Source of the DNA: an uncultured Eubacteriales bacterium
GTDB taxonomy: Bacteria > Bacillota > Clostridia > Oscillospirales > Oscillospiraceae
Direction: 5' to 3'
Assembly (NCBI GenBank): GCA_900540635.1
Contig: UQGU01000059.1
Span: 1-13,291 of the forward strand
DNA length: 13,291 nucleotides
Positions 1 to 4,269 of the stretch are shown here, piece after piece; position 1 is the stretch's first letter; the number at the start of each line of letters is the position of its first letter. A model generated the notes under the pieces. It was not told where the DNA came from. It saw only the letters and a list, made by a program, of their open reading frames with translations, and did no database searches. A program made the translations under genes and the position numbers.

Positions 1-42
1 ATGCTGACTGCGGTGCTACCAGTAGTACCCCGGTAGGCGGTT

Positions 43-98
43 CCCCCGGTTTTCTCGGGGGTTATACTTCTTTGCCCCCAATCGAAAGAAAGGGGGGG
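43..98 (+). promoter_or_regulatory. Leader of the holin-like toxin with a Shine-Dalgarno-masking stem
   Basis: Two small stems precede the toxin start. CCCCCG (43-48) can pair with CGGGGG (56-61), and CCCCC (75-79) can pair with the G7 run at 92-98 over a 12-base loop. The G7 run is the only Shine-Dalgarno-like sequence before the ATG at 107, so the second stem would hide the ribosome site, as is common in type I toxin mRNAs. A possible -10 (TATACT, 63-68) has only a weak -35 partner near 41-46, so the promoter may lie elsewhere. The pairing is visible; the masking role is inferred. Confidence 0.45.
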
Positions 99-106
99 AT
101 ACGTAC

Positions 107-193
107 ATGGTTTCTTGGCCTGAACTCATTCAGTTCTGCTCGTTCCTTGTCGCTTTGATCGCCCTAGTTGCAGGGCTTTTTGATCATAAGTAA
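107..193 (+). CDS. Putative holin-like type I toxin peptide (28 aa)
   Basis: This is a 28-residue ORF starting ATG at 107 and ending TAA at 191-193. The G-rich ribosome site at 92-98 lies 8 bases upstream. The peptide starts MVSWPELIQF, continues with a single hydrophobic helix (CSFLVALIALVAGLF, about residues 11-25) and ends in the short polar tail DHK. Length, the aromatic/acidic N-terminus, the single transmembrane helix and the 3' hairpin all fit the Firmicutes putative holin-like toxin family (Hol-Tox), whose members are thought to act at the membrane and to be silenced by an antisense RNA. A strong minus-strand promoter at 288-316 points at its 3' end, which fits that arrangement. Family assignment is by pattern recognition only; toxicity is inferred. 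Confidence 0.72.
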   Translation: MVSWPELIQFCSFLVALIALVAGLFDHK

Positions 194-281
194 AAAAGAA
201 GTAACTGCCTAAGCTCCCCAGCTCACAGTTACTTCTTTTTGTTGTGCTCGGGGGGAACCGTTCTACTGGTAGCCCCTTTGT
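187..281 (-). ncRNA. Predicted antisense RNA antitoxin, module 1
   Basis: An RNA of about 95 bases is predicted to start near 281, from the consensus promoter at 288-316. It would run left through the hairpin at 193-240 and end in its minus-strand T-run near 187. It would overlap the 3' untranslated region and last codons of the toxin gene at 107-193, the arrangement of Bacillus type I antitoxins such as RatA and SR4. The RNA ends are inferred from the promoter and terminator; no experimental evidence is available. Confidence 0.62.
193..240. terminator. Bidirectional terminator of toxin mRNA and antisense RNA
   Basis: AAAAAGAAGTAACTG (193-207) is perfectly complementary to CAGTTACTTCTTTTT (226-240). 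An inner AGCT-CCCC-AGCT stem (212-223) lies between the arms. Reading right it ends in a T5 run; reading left it ends in a T6 run. It can therefore terminate the toxin mRNA from the left and the antisense RNA from the right, leaving the two transcripts complementary over their 3' halves. Confidence 0.75.
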
Positions 282-287
282 GTCTTT

Positions 288-316
288 ACTATACCCCATT
301 TCCGGGGCTTTGTCAA
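288..316 (-). promoter_or_regulatory. Consensus sigma-A promoter for antisense RNA 1
   Basis: On the minus strand TTGACA (316-311) is followed by a 17-base spacer and TATAGT (293-288). This is a perfect -35, optimal spacing and one mismatch in the -10. The same promoter is repeated almost base for base at 582-610. Confidence 0.85.
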
Positions 317-341
317 TCGTTTCCCGCGACAATTGCATGAG

Positions 342-363
342 GGGCCGATGCCCACATCGGCCC
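342..363. repeat. Perfect 9-bp hairpin between the two toxin modules
   Basis: GGGCCGATG (342-350) pairs perfectly with CATCGGCCC (355-363) around the loop CCCA. A comparable hairpin (CGATTGCC-ACC-GGCAATCG, 660-678) sits at a similar distance beyond the second antisense promoter, so it appears to be part of the repeated unit. No T-run follows on either strand, so it is not an obvious terminator. Confidence 0.6.
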
Positions 364-406
364 GAAACAGATGGGCGAGACAGTTTCAATGAAACGAGGA
401 CGCTCA

Positions 407-500
407 ATGATTGGAGCTCTCGGGGCGATGTGCCTCAATCGCCCCCATGGTCATTTTAACTGTCATTGCTCTGGTTCTCCAGAATAGCAAAGAGAAGTAA
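407..500 (+). pseudogene. Frameshifted second holin-like toxin
   Basis: A good ribosome site (GAGGA, 396-400) lies 6 bases before ATG 407, and the first residues (MIGALGAMCL) are hydrophobic. That frame then turns polar and stops at 485-487. The neighbouring frame, open from 411 to the TAA at 498-500, carries a typical toxin C-terminus (MVILTVIALVLQNSKEK, 447-500). Removing one base near 437 would join the halves into a hydrophobic peptide of about 30 residues with a charged tail. The hairpin and antisense promoter downstream match module 1. The best reading is a decayed toxin copy. A TTG start at 411 giving an intact 29-residue peptide is possible but less hydrophobic at its N-terminus. Confidence 0.52.
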
Positions 501-575
501 CCGTCTAACCCTTCCAAAAGTTACGGTTACTTCTCTGTAACAAACGGGAGCCGTCCTACTGGCAGCACCCTTTGT
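487..575 (-). ncRNA. Predicted antisense RNA, module 2
   Basis: From the promoter at 582-610 a minus-strand RNA would start near 575 and cross the hairpin at 491-536 into the 3' end of the broken toxin. Its 3' end is uncertain because the hairpin lacks a proper T-run. With the toxin frameshifted, this RNA may survive as an orphan or as a decoy able to pair with related toxin mRNAs elsewhere; that idea is speculative. Confidence 0.42.
491..536. repeat. Hairpin of module 2, terminator without T-tail
   Basis: AGAGAAGTAACCGT (491-504) is perfectly complementary to ACGGTTACTTCTCT (523-536). It is homologous in position and sequence to the terminator at 193-240. The flanking A and T runs that make the first copy a terminator are gone: CTGTAAC follows on the + strand and TTTGC on the minus strand. 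This fits decay of the second module. Confidence 0.7.
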
Positions 576-581
576 GTCTTT

Positions 582-610
582 ACTATACCCCATTTCCTGG
601 GCTTTGTCAA
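582..610 (-). promoter_or_regulatory. Consensus sigma-A promoter for antisense RNA 2
   Basis: On the minus strand TTGACA (610-605), a 17-base spacer and TATAGT (587-582). The roughly 58-base block from CTACTGG (556) to about 613 differs from 263-320 at only a few positions, so this is a duplicated promoter and antisense 5' end. Confidence 0.82.
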
Positions 611-701
611 TCGCCTCCCGCCGGTGCGGCAGGACAATTTTGCAAAAAACCGCAGGGGGCGATTGCCACCGGCAATCGTTCCAAAAGCCGAAGTGGTCCT
701 C

Positions 702-735
702 TATTCCGCGCCAGTGCGCACACTGGCATGGAATA
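702..735. repeat. Imperfect hairpin
   Basis: TATTCC (702-707) and GGAATA (730-735) form an outer stem. GCCAGTG (710-716) and CACTGGC (721-727) form a perfect inner stem with the loop CGCA. The two stems are separated by a symmetrical two-base internal loop. No T-tail is present. Confidence 0.65.
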
Positions 736-791
736 TGCTGGATGCGGGGATGCTTCCGTAGAAAGCGCCGAAACCCTGCTTTTCCAAACGA

Positions 792-870
792 AATGCGGGC
801 CGGGAGAATTCTTAAGGAGGACGGCTTGGTTTGCGGGAGCAAACCTTTCAGTGCCTCCTTAAGCCGCATT
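792..870. repeat. Long three-tier hairpin containing a perfect Shine-Dalgarno/anti-SD pair
   Basis: Three nested perfect stems are visible: AATGCGG (792-798) with CCGCATT (864-870), CTTAAGGAGG (811-820) with CCTCCTTAAG (854-863), and GGTTTGC (828-834) with GCAAACC (839-845), the last closed by the loop GGGA. The middle stem contains an ideal ribosome-binding sequence paired to a copy of the 16S anti-Shine-Dalgarno core, on whichever strand is read. No ATG follows at usable spacing. Its role is unknown: it could be a structured RNA or a dispersed palindrome. Confidence 0.7.
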
Positions 871-875
871 CTTTC

Positions 876-903
876 CCCCTTTCTTGGCGGGACAAGAAAG
901 GGG
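876..903. repeat. Perfect 11-bp hairpin
   Basis: CCCCTTTCTTG (876-886) is perfectly complementary to CAAGAAAGGGG (893-903) around the loop GCGGGA. GC-rich sequence rather than a T-run follows on the + strand, so it is not a standard terminator. Confidence 0.7.
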
Positions 904-943
904 CCCCCGGAGGGACACCCAGCTGAAATCCTTAACAGGGCTT

Positions 944-970
944 CCGTCAGAACCCCTCCGGCCCTGACGG
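944..970. repeat. 7-bp hairpin within a larger imperfect fold
   Basis: CCGTCAG (944-950) pairs with CTGACGG (964-970) over a 13-base loop. Outside it, CAGCTG occurs at 920-925 and 979-984, and CTTAA near 931 faces TTAAG near 989, so 914-993 could fold as one unit. Confidence 0.5.
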
Positions 971-1049
971 GCTACCTCCAGCTGTGCATTAAGAGTCTGT
1001 CGGCCGCAAGCGGCTGCGGGAAAATTTTTCAAAAAACGCAAAAAAGGTC

Positions 1050-1078
1050 TTGACAAAACGGGGTGTGTCAGATATAAT
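1050..1078 (+). promoter_or_regulatory. Consensus promoter of the tRNA unit
   Basis: TTGACA (1050-1055), a 17-base spacer and TATAAT (1073-1078) give a perfect sigma-A promoter. Transcription should start near 1085, about 36 bases before the first tRNA, as expected for a strong stable-RNA promoter. Confidence 0.93.
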
Positions 1079-1120
1079 ACAGAAGCTGTTTCGGCGGTGC
1101 CGGAATTGCATTGACCACAT

Positions 1121-1196
1121 GGCGGCATAACTCAGTTGGTAGAGTAGCCGGTTCATACCCGGTATGTCATCTGTTCGAATCAGATTGCCGCTACCA
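1121..1196 (+). tRNA. tRNA-Met (CAU)
   Basis: A 76-base cloverleaf with encoded CCA. The acceptor stem is GGCGGCA/TGCCGCT with a terminal G-T pair. The D-arm has GTTGGTAGAGT. The anticodon stem GCCGG/CCGGT encloses TTCATAC, so the anticodon is CAT. The T-arm is ATCTG-TTCGAAT-CAGAT. It has the ordinary acceptor pairing of an elongator rather than an initiator tRNA. A CAU anticodon could also belong to the lysidine-modified isoleucine tRNA, but the body resembles clostridial elongator tRNA-Met. It abuts the next tRNA directly. Confidence 0.9.
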
Positions 1197-1271
1197 GGCC
1201 CGTTGGTCAAGCGGTTAAGACACCGCCCTTTCACGGCGGTAACATGGGTTCGATTCCCGTACGGGTCACCA
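1197..1271 (+). tRNA. tRNA-Glu (UUC)
   Basis: A 75-base cloverleaf ending in encoded CCA. The acceptor stem is GGCCCGT/ACGGGTC. The anticodon stem CCGCC/GGCGG encloses CTTTCAC, giving anticodon TTC for glutamate. The T-loop is TTCGATT. It starts on the base after the CCA of tRNA-Met, so the two must be cut from one precursor. Confidence 0.95.
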
Positions 1272-1276
1272 AACCG

Positions 1277-1314
1277 AAAAAGAAGCAGACGCGAAAGCGT
1301 CTGCTTCTTTTTTT
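1277..1314. terminator. Terminator of the tRNA unit, usable from both sides
   Basis: AGAAGCAGACGC (1281-1292) and GCGTCTGCTTCT (1297-1308) form a perfect 12-bp stem with a GAAA tetraloop, followed on the + strand by T7. An A-run to the left (1277-1281) becomes a T-run on the minus strand, so the hairpin can also stop transcripts of the LysR gene coming from the right. Confidence 0.93.
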
Positions 1315-1321
1315 ACGCATT

Positions 1322-1345
1322 ACGCCGCCGGAAACCCGGCGGCGT
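1322..1345 (-). terminator. GC-rich hairpin just after the LysR stop
   Basis: ACGCCGCCGG (1322-1331) and CCGGCGGCGT (1336-1345) form a perfect 10-bp stem with a 4-base loop, 6 bases beyond the LysR stop codon. It has no T-run of its own and probably acts with the adjacent bidirectional terminator at 1277-1314. Confidence 0.55.
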
Positions 1346-1351
1346 GGAAAG

Positions 1352-2281
1352 TTATTTCAGCGCCTCAAAATGGGACTTCGCCAGCTGGAAGAAGTATTTT
1401 TCGTACCGGGACAGGTGCTTTTTTTCCAGGTGCATGAAGGCGATATCGTGCAGAGACAGCCGGGATGTGGTGTTCACCCGGAAAAACAGGATGTTCTCCG
1501 GCACCTGGTTGCGGATGTGGGCATAGGTGGTTGTGGTGATGATGGAGGCGGCGGCGTTTTCAAAAAAGCCGGGCAGGGCGAACTGGGGATAGTTGATGGT
1601 GATGCCGAAATTCGGTTTCAGATCGCAGCTGGAAAACACATCCCGGATCAGGCTTGCCGAGCGGATGTCCACAAAGGGCAGCGCCAGGAAATCCTTCAGG
1701 TCCGCCCCGTTTTTCTGGGTTTTCCGCACCAGGTCTGTGGCGCGGTCCCCATAGTAGCGATTCAAAAGATTCTGGGATACCATGATATAGATCTGGTCCC
1801 GGAACAAAGGGGTGCTCTGAATCAGCGGGTGGCCAACCTTCTCGATGGCCAGGGCAATGTCCAGCTCTCCGTTGACCAGCATCTCCACCAGGTCCGTGGA
1901 GTGGTACACATAGAAATCCAGTTCCACATTGGGGTAGCGCTGAGCGAACTCCTCGGCCAGAATGGGCATGACGATGCTGGTCCGGTGGGGGGTGCAGCCG
2001 ATGCGCAGCTGGGCGGACTCCCGCTGGGAGATATCCGTCAGCTGGGCCTTCAGATTTTCCTCGCTGGTCTTGTAGTCCCGGGCAAAGCTCAGCAGGGTCT
2101 CCCCGGCGCTGGTGAGCATGAGCCGGGGCTTCCGTTCAAAAAGCTTTACCTGGTAGGCCTCCTCCAACCGGGCGATATGATTGCTCAGCGTCTGCTGCGA
2201 AATGAACAGGCGCTGGGCTGTTTTTGTAAAATTCAGGTCCTTCGCCGCTTCCGAAAAATAGATCAGACTGACAGTGTCCAT
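1352..2281 (-). CDS. LysR-family transcriptional regulator (309 aa)
   Basis: This is a typical full-length LysR regulator. Residues 3-62 form the winged helix-turn-helix (LIYFSEAAKDLNFTKTAQRL, then SQQTLSNHIARLEE). A linker helix follows, then a periplasmic-binding-like co-inducer domain from about residue 90 (LRIGCTP) to the end. The ATG at 2281 was chosen because the reading starts MDTVSLIYF as LysR proteins do and GGAGG lies 9 bases upstream (2290-2294). The frame stays open for 171 more codons upstream, but that part crosses the promoter and the start of the divergent rraA-like gene and is not protein-like. It is divergent from the five-gene catabolic operon and is the likely regulator of it, in response to a pathway metabolite. 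Two TTGTGC/GCACAA dyads in the shared intergenic region are candidate operators. The inducer is unknown. Confidence 0.93.
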   Translation of the reverse strand: MDTVSLIYFSEAAKDLNFTKTAQRLFISQQTLSNHIARLEEAYQVKLFERKPRLMLTSAGETLLSFARDYKTSEENLKAQLTDISQRESAQLRIGCTPHRTSIVMPILAEEFAQRYPNVELDFYVYHSTDLVEMLVNGELDIALAIEKVGHPLIQSTPLFRDQIYIMVSQNLLNRYYGDRATDLVRKTQKNGADLKDFLALPFVDIRSASLIRDVFSSCDLKPNFGITINYPQFALPGFFENAAASIITTTTYAHIRNQVPENILFFRVNTTSRLSLHDIAFMHLEKKHLSRYEKYFFQLAKSHFEALK

Positions 2282-2326
2282 GCAAAAACCTCCAAAAAGC
2301 CGGGCTTTTCTCTTTGCTTCGTGTAT

Positions 2327-2356
2327 AGTATAGTAGCGATTGTGCACAAGTGTCAA
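2327..2356 (-). promoter_or_regulatory. Promoter of the LysR gene
   Basis: On the minus strand TTGACA (2356-2351), an 18-base spacer and TATACT (2332-2327), with transcription expected to start near 2320. The spacer contains the palindrome TTGTGCACAA, so a protein bound there would block this promoter, consistent with autorepression by the LysR protein. Confidence 0.78.
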
Positions 2357-2381
2357 GAGCAAAGCTTGTGCGTTTGCACAA
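2340..2381. promoter_or_regulatory. Paired dyads, candidate LysR operators
   Basis: A perfect palindrome TTGTGCACAA (2340-2349) is followed by an inverted repeat with the same half-sites, TTGTGC-N4-GCACAA (2366-2381). The second is centred about 95 bases upstream of the predicted start of the operon. A weaker ACAAA-N4-TTTGT dyad (2378-2391) overlaps its right edge. Shared half-sites in a LysR-operon divergent region are good operator candidates; binding is inferred. Confidence 0.5.
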
Positions 2382-2455
2382 ATTTCTTTGTGGTAATGTA
2401 TGATTTTTTGTGGAAGAACAAAATTCCGCTGTTTCTCTTTGGGGAAATATGTCGA

Positions 2456-2461
2456 TATAAT
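2456..2461 (+). promoter_or_regulatory. -10 element of the catabolic operon promoter
   Basis: A perfect TATAAT 115 bases before the rraA-like start. The -35 position at 17-base spacing reads TTCTCT (2433-2438), a poor match, as expected for a promoter that needs an activator such as the divergent LysR protein. Confidence 0.55.
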
Positions 2462-2576
2462 GAACGCCGTAAGCAGGAAACGGAGATTTTCCGGAAGGAA
2501 CGCAGCGCGCGGCGTTCGACTCCGTGGAAACCGTCTCTTCGCGGATTTCCGTGTTTCTGAAAGGAGAAGATTTACA
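2462..2576 (+). promoter_or_regulatory. Structured leader before the rraA-like gene
   Basis: The roughly 110-base leader can fold into a stem ACGGAG (2480-2485)/CTCCGT (2520-2525) enclosing GAACGC (2498-2503)/GCGTTC (2512-2517). A second hairpin, GGAAACCG (2526-2533) with CGG-A-TTTCC (2542-2550), follows directly before the ribosome site. GAACGCCG at 2462-2469 is perfectly complementary to CGGCGTTC at 2510-2517 and would compete with the inner stem. With the predicted start near 2468 only part of that arm would be transcribed. No known riboswitch is recognised. Confidence 0.35.
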
Positions 2577-3284
2577 ATGGCAATGCATGAATTTCCCCCG
2601 CTGCTTCCCGATGAGGTCATCGAGCGGGCGAAAAAGCTGAACCCCGCTCTTCTGGCCGACGGCATGAAGGGGCTGGGTATTTTGAAGGACGGCGTAATGG
2701 AGGCAGCCATTATGCCCGTCAACCCAGACCCCTCCATGATGATGGTCGGCACCGCCGTCACGGTGGAAACCGCCAACGGCGACAATTTCCCCATCCATGT
2801 GGCCTCCTATTCCCTGCCCGCCGAGGGCTATGTTATGGTCATTGACGGCAAGAATTACCCGGACCGGGCCTATTTTGGCGACCTGATCATGGGGGCCTGC
2901 AAGGCTGTGGGCTATGCCGGTATGGTCATCGACGGCTATACCCGGGACCGTCAGGGCTGCATTGAAATGAATTTCCCCGTGTATTCCAAGGGCCAGATGC
3001 AGGCCGGTCCCATCAAGAAGGACGCCGGCAACATCAATGCGCCCATTCTCTGCGGCGGCGTTCAGGTGAACCCCGGCGATCTGGTGGTTGGCGGCGCAGA
3101 CGGCGTGACCGTGGTGCCCCGGGACCGGATCGAGGAGGTCCTGGAAAAGGCCGAGGAGAAGGCCCGGTACGAAGACAAGCGTGACGCGGCCATTGCCGCT
3201 TACAATCAGGCCAAGGCCGAGGGAAAGCCCCTGCCCAACCTGGCTCCCCAGTGGGTGCTGGACCTGCTGGAAGCCCAGAAGTAA
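2577..3284 (+). CDS. RraA/HMG-aldolase-family protein (235 aa)
   Basis: The protein belongs to the RraA-like family, which includes 4-hydroxy-4-methyl-2-oxoglutarate/4-carboxy-4-hydroxy-2-oxoadipate aldolases and oxaloacetate decarboxylases as well as the RNase E inhibitor. The family's metal- and pyruvate-binding signature is intact: G101-D102, then G120 and R123-D124 (GMVIDGYTRDRQG). The conserved VNPGDLVVGGADGVTVVPR follows at about 164-182. A helical charged tail (185-235) is longer than in RraA itself. The start at ATG 2577 is supported by AAGGAG (2562-2567). It is the first gene of the operon. In this company of dehydrogenases an enzymatic role, cleavage or decarboxylation of a 2-oxo acid to pyruvate, is more likely than RNase regulation. 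The substrate is unknown. Confidence 0.88.
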   Translation: MAMHEFPPLLPDEVIERAKKLNPALLADGMKGLGILKDGVMEAAIMPVNPDPSMMMVGTAVTVETANGDNFPIHVASYSLPAEGYVMVIDGKNYPDRAYFGDLIMGACKAVGYAGMVIDGYTRDRQGCIEMNFPVYSKGQMQAGPIKKDAGNINAPILCGGVQVNPGDLVVGGADGVTVVPRDRIEEVLEKAEEKARYEDKRDAAIAAYNQAKAEGKPLPNLAPQWVLDLLEAQK

Positions 3285-3296
3285 AGGAGCCGTCCA

Positions 3297-4265
3297 ATGG
3301 AAACCATTGCCGTTTTCGGCCCCTTTAACCAGGCCATGCAGGCCGCCCTGCAAAATTCCCTCTCCGCGATGAGCTTTCACCTGGTCTTCTCCCCGGAGAT
3401 AGACCAGGCCCTGCTGGAGCAGGCCGACTATGTGATCCTGCGCACCCTGCGGCTGGATGCCCCCGAGATCGCCCACCTGAACCGCTGCAAGCTGATCCAG
3501 CGCTGGGGCGCAGGCTTCGACACCGTGGACATTGCTGCCGCCGGAAAGCGGGGCATCCCCGTGGCCGTCACCGCCGGCATGAACGCCACTCCGGTGAGCG
3601 AAATGGCCCTGGCGCTGATGCTGGCCGTCTACCGGAACGTGGTGCCCATGACGCTCGACGCCATGGACGGCACCTGGAGCCGGGAAACCTACGCCAAGCG
3701 CTCCTATACCGTCAGCGGAAAGACCGTGGGCATCTACGGCATCGGCAACATCGGCCGGAAGGTCGCCGCCCTGGTGAAGGCCTTCGGCGCCGAGGTCATC
3801 TACTATGACCCCTTCCGCCTGCCGGAGAACCGGGAACGGGAGCTTGGCGTCACCTTCGTCGACCCGGACACCCTGCTGAGAAAATCGGACATCCTGTCCC
3901 TCCACGCGCCGCTGACCGAGCAGACCCGGAATTTCATCTGCGCCGAAACGCTGGCAAAGATGAAGGACGGCGCCGTGCTGATCAACACCGCCCGGGAGGA
4001 GCTGGTGGACTACGCCGCAGCCGCCCAGGCCCTGCGCTCCGGGAAGCTCCTGGGTGCGGGCTTCGATGCCATTGAGGAGGACCTGGTGCGCAGCAATCCC
4101 TTTGTGGGGCTGAAAAACGTGGTCCTGACCCAGCACCTGGGGGGCAACACCACGGACAACGCAGTACAGATGGCCCGGCGCATTGCCCAGCAGATCACCG
4201 CCGTAAGGGACGGGAAGAAGCTGGAAAAGCCCCATCTGGTCAACGGGGACTATTTACAGGAGTAA
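3297..4265 (+). CDS. D-isomer-specific 2-hydroxyacid dehydrogenase (322 aa)
   Basis: This is an NAD-dependent dehydrogenase of the SerA/D-lactate dehydrogenase superfamily, without the C-terminal ACT domain of many SerA proteins. The Rossmann motif GIGNIG is at 148-153, with D171 at the end of the second strand (YYDPF) favouring NAD(H). The substrate/catalytic arginine is R233 (NTAREELVD) and the catalytic histidine is H280 (LTQHLGGNT). The position usually held by the catalytic glutamate, five residues after the D of the DVFEEEP motif, is D262 here (DAIEED), and TPH has become TQH. It starts 12 bases after the preceding stop with AAGGAG, so it is co-transcribed. Likely reaction: reversible oxidation of an (R)-2-hydroxy acid to a 2-oxo acid. 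Confidence 0.92.
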   Translation: METIAVFGPFNQAMQAALQNSLSAMSFHLVFSPEIDQALLEQADYVILRTLRLDAPEIAHLNRCKLIQRWGAGFDTVDIAAAGKRGIPVAVTAGMNATPVSEMALALMLAVYRNVVPMTLDAMDGTWSRETYAKRSYTVSGKTVGIYGIGNIGRKVAALVKAFGAEVIYYDPFRLPENRERELGVTFVDPDTLLRKSDILSLHAPLTEQTRNFICAETLAKMKDGAVLINTAREELVDYAAAAQALRSGKLLGAGFDAIEEDLVRSNPFVGLKNVVLTQHLGGNTTDNAVQMARRIAQQITAVRDGKKLEKPHLVNGDYLQE

Positions 4266-4269
4266 GACT

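Larger units (their letters stand above)
263..613. repeat. Direct repeat: antisense promoter/5' region (copies 263-320 and 556-613)
   Basis: Two nearly identical blocks of about 58 bases, each running from CTACTGG to GTCAATCG, contain the minus-strand promoter and the start of the antisense RNA. They differ by a T/C change, a one-base insertion and a G/T change within the block. They show that the two modules arose by duplication or are members of a dispersed family. The coordinates span both copies. Confidence 0.8.
616..1049. other. Gene-free, hairpin-rich intergenic stretch
   Basis: This 434-base stretch between the toxin modules and the tRNA promoter holds no ORF with a convincing start or composition. 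Two of its stems are not listed separately: CGATTGCC-ACC-GGCAATCG (660-678) and GCCGC-AA-GCGGC (1003-1014). The density of perfect inverted repeats suggests dispersed palindromic repeats or one structured RNA. No promoter was found inside it on either strand. Confidence 0.6.

Noticed and set aside
126..407. 93-codon minus-strand ORF sharing the peptide MGYSKDTKG with the ORF at 456-869
   Set aside because: The shared peptide is simply the translation of the duplicated antisense promoter block. The ORF lies antisense to toxin 1 and across its terminator.
456..869. 137-codon minus-strand ORF starting MRLKEALKG
   Set aside because: It runs through the three-tier hairpin, the antisense promoter and the terminator-like hairpin of module 2 and ends opposite the broken toxin. 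Its sequence is explained by those structural elements and shows no domain.
876..903. Perfect 11-bp hairpin as a transcription terminator
   Set aside because: GGGGCCCCC rather than a T-run follows on the + strand, and GAAAGAATG follows on the minus strand. No gene ends next to it.
826..1053. TTG-initiated 75-codon + strand ORF behind the perfect TAAGGAGG at 813-820
   Set aside because: The ribosome site is buried in a strong stem, the peptide crosses further hairpins and ends inside the -35 of the tRNA promoter. No protein-like pattern is visible.
1121..1196. tRNA with CAU anticodon as initiator tRNA-fMet or tRNA-Ile2
   Set aside because: The acceptor end has a G-T pair rather than the mismatch typical of initiators, and the anticodon stem lacks the three consecutive G-C pairs of initiators. 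Ile2 cannot be fully excluded without a tilS-identity check.
2282..2794. N-terminal extension of the LysR ORF to 480 codons
   Set aside because: The extra 171 codons cover the divergent promoters and the first part of the rraA-like gene. The start at 2281 has a good ribosome site and gives a standard LysR N-terminus.
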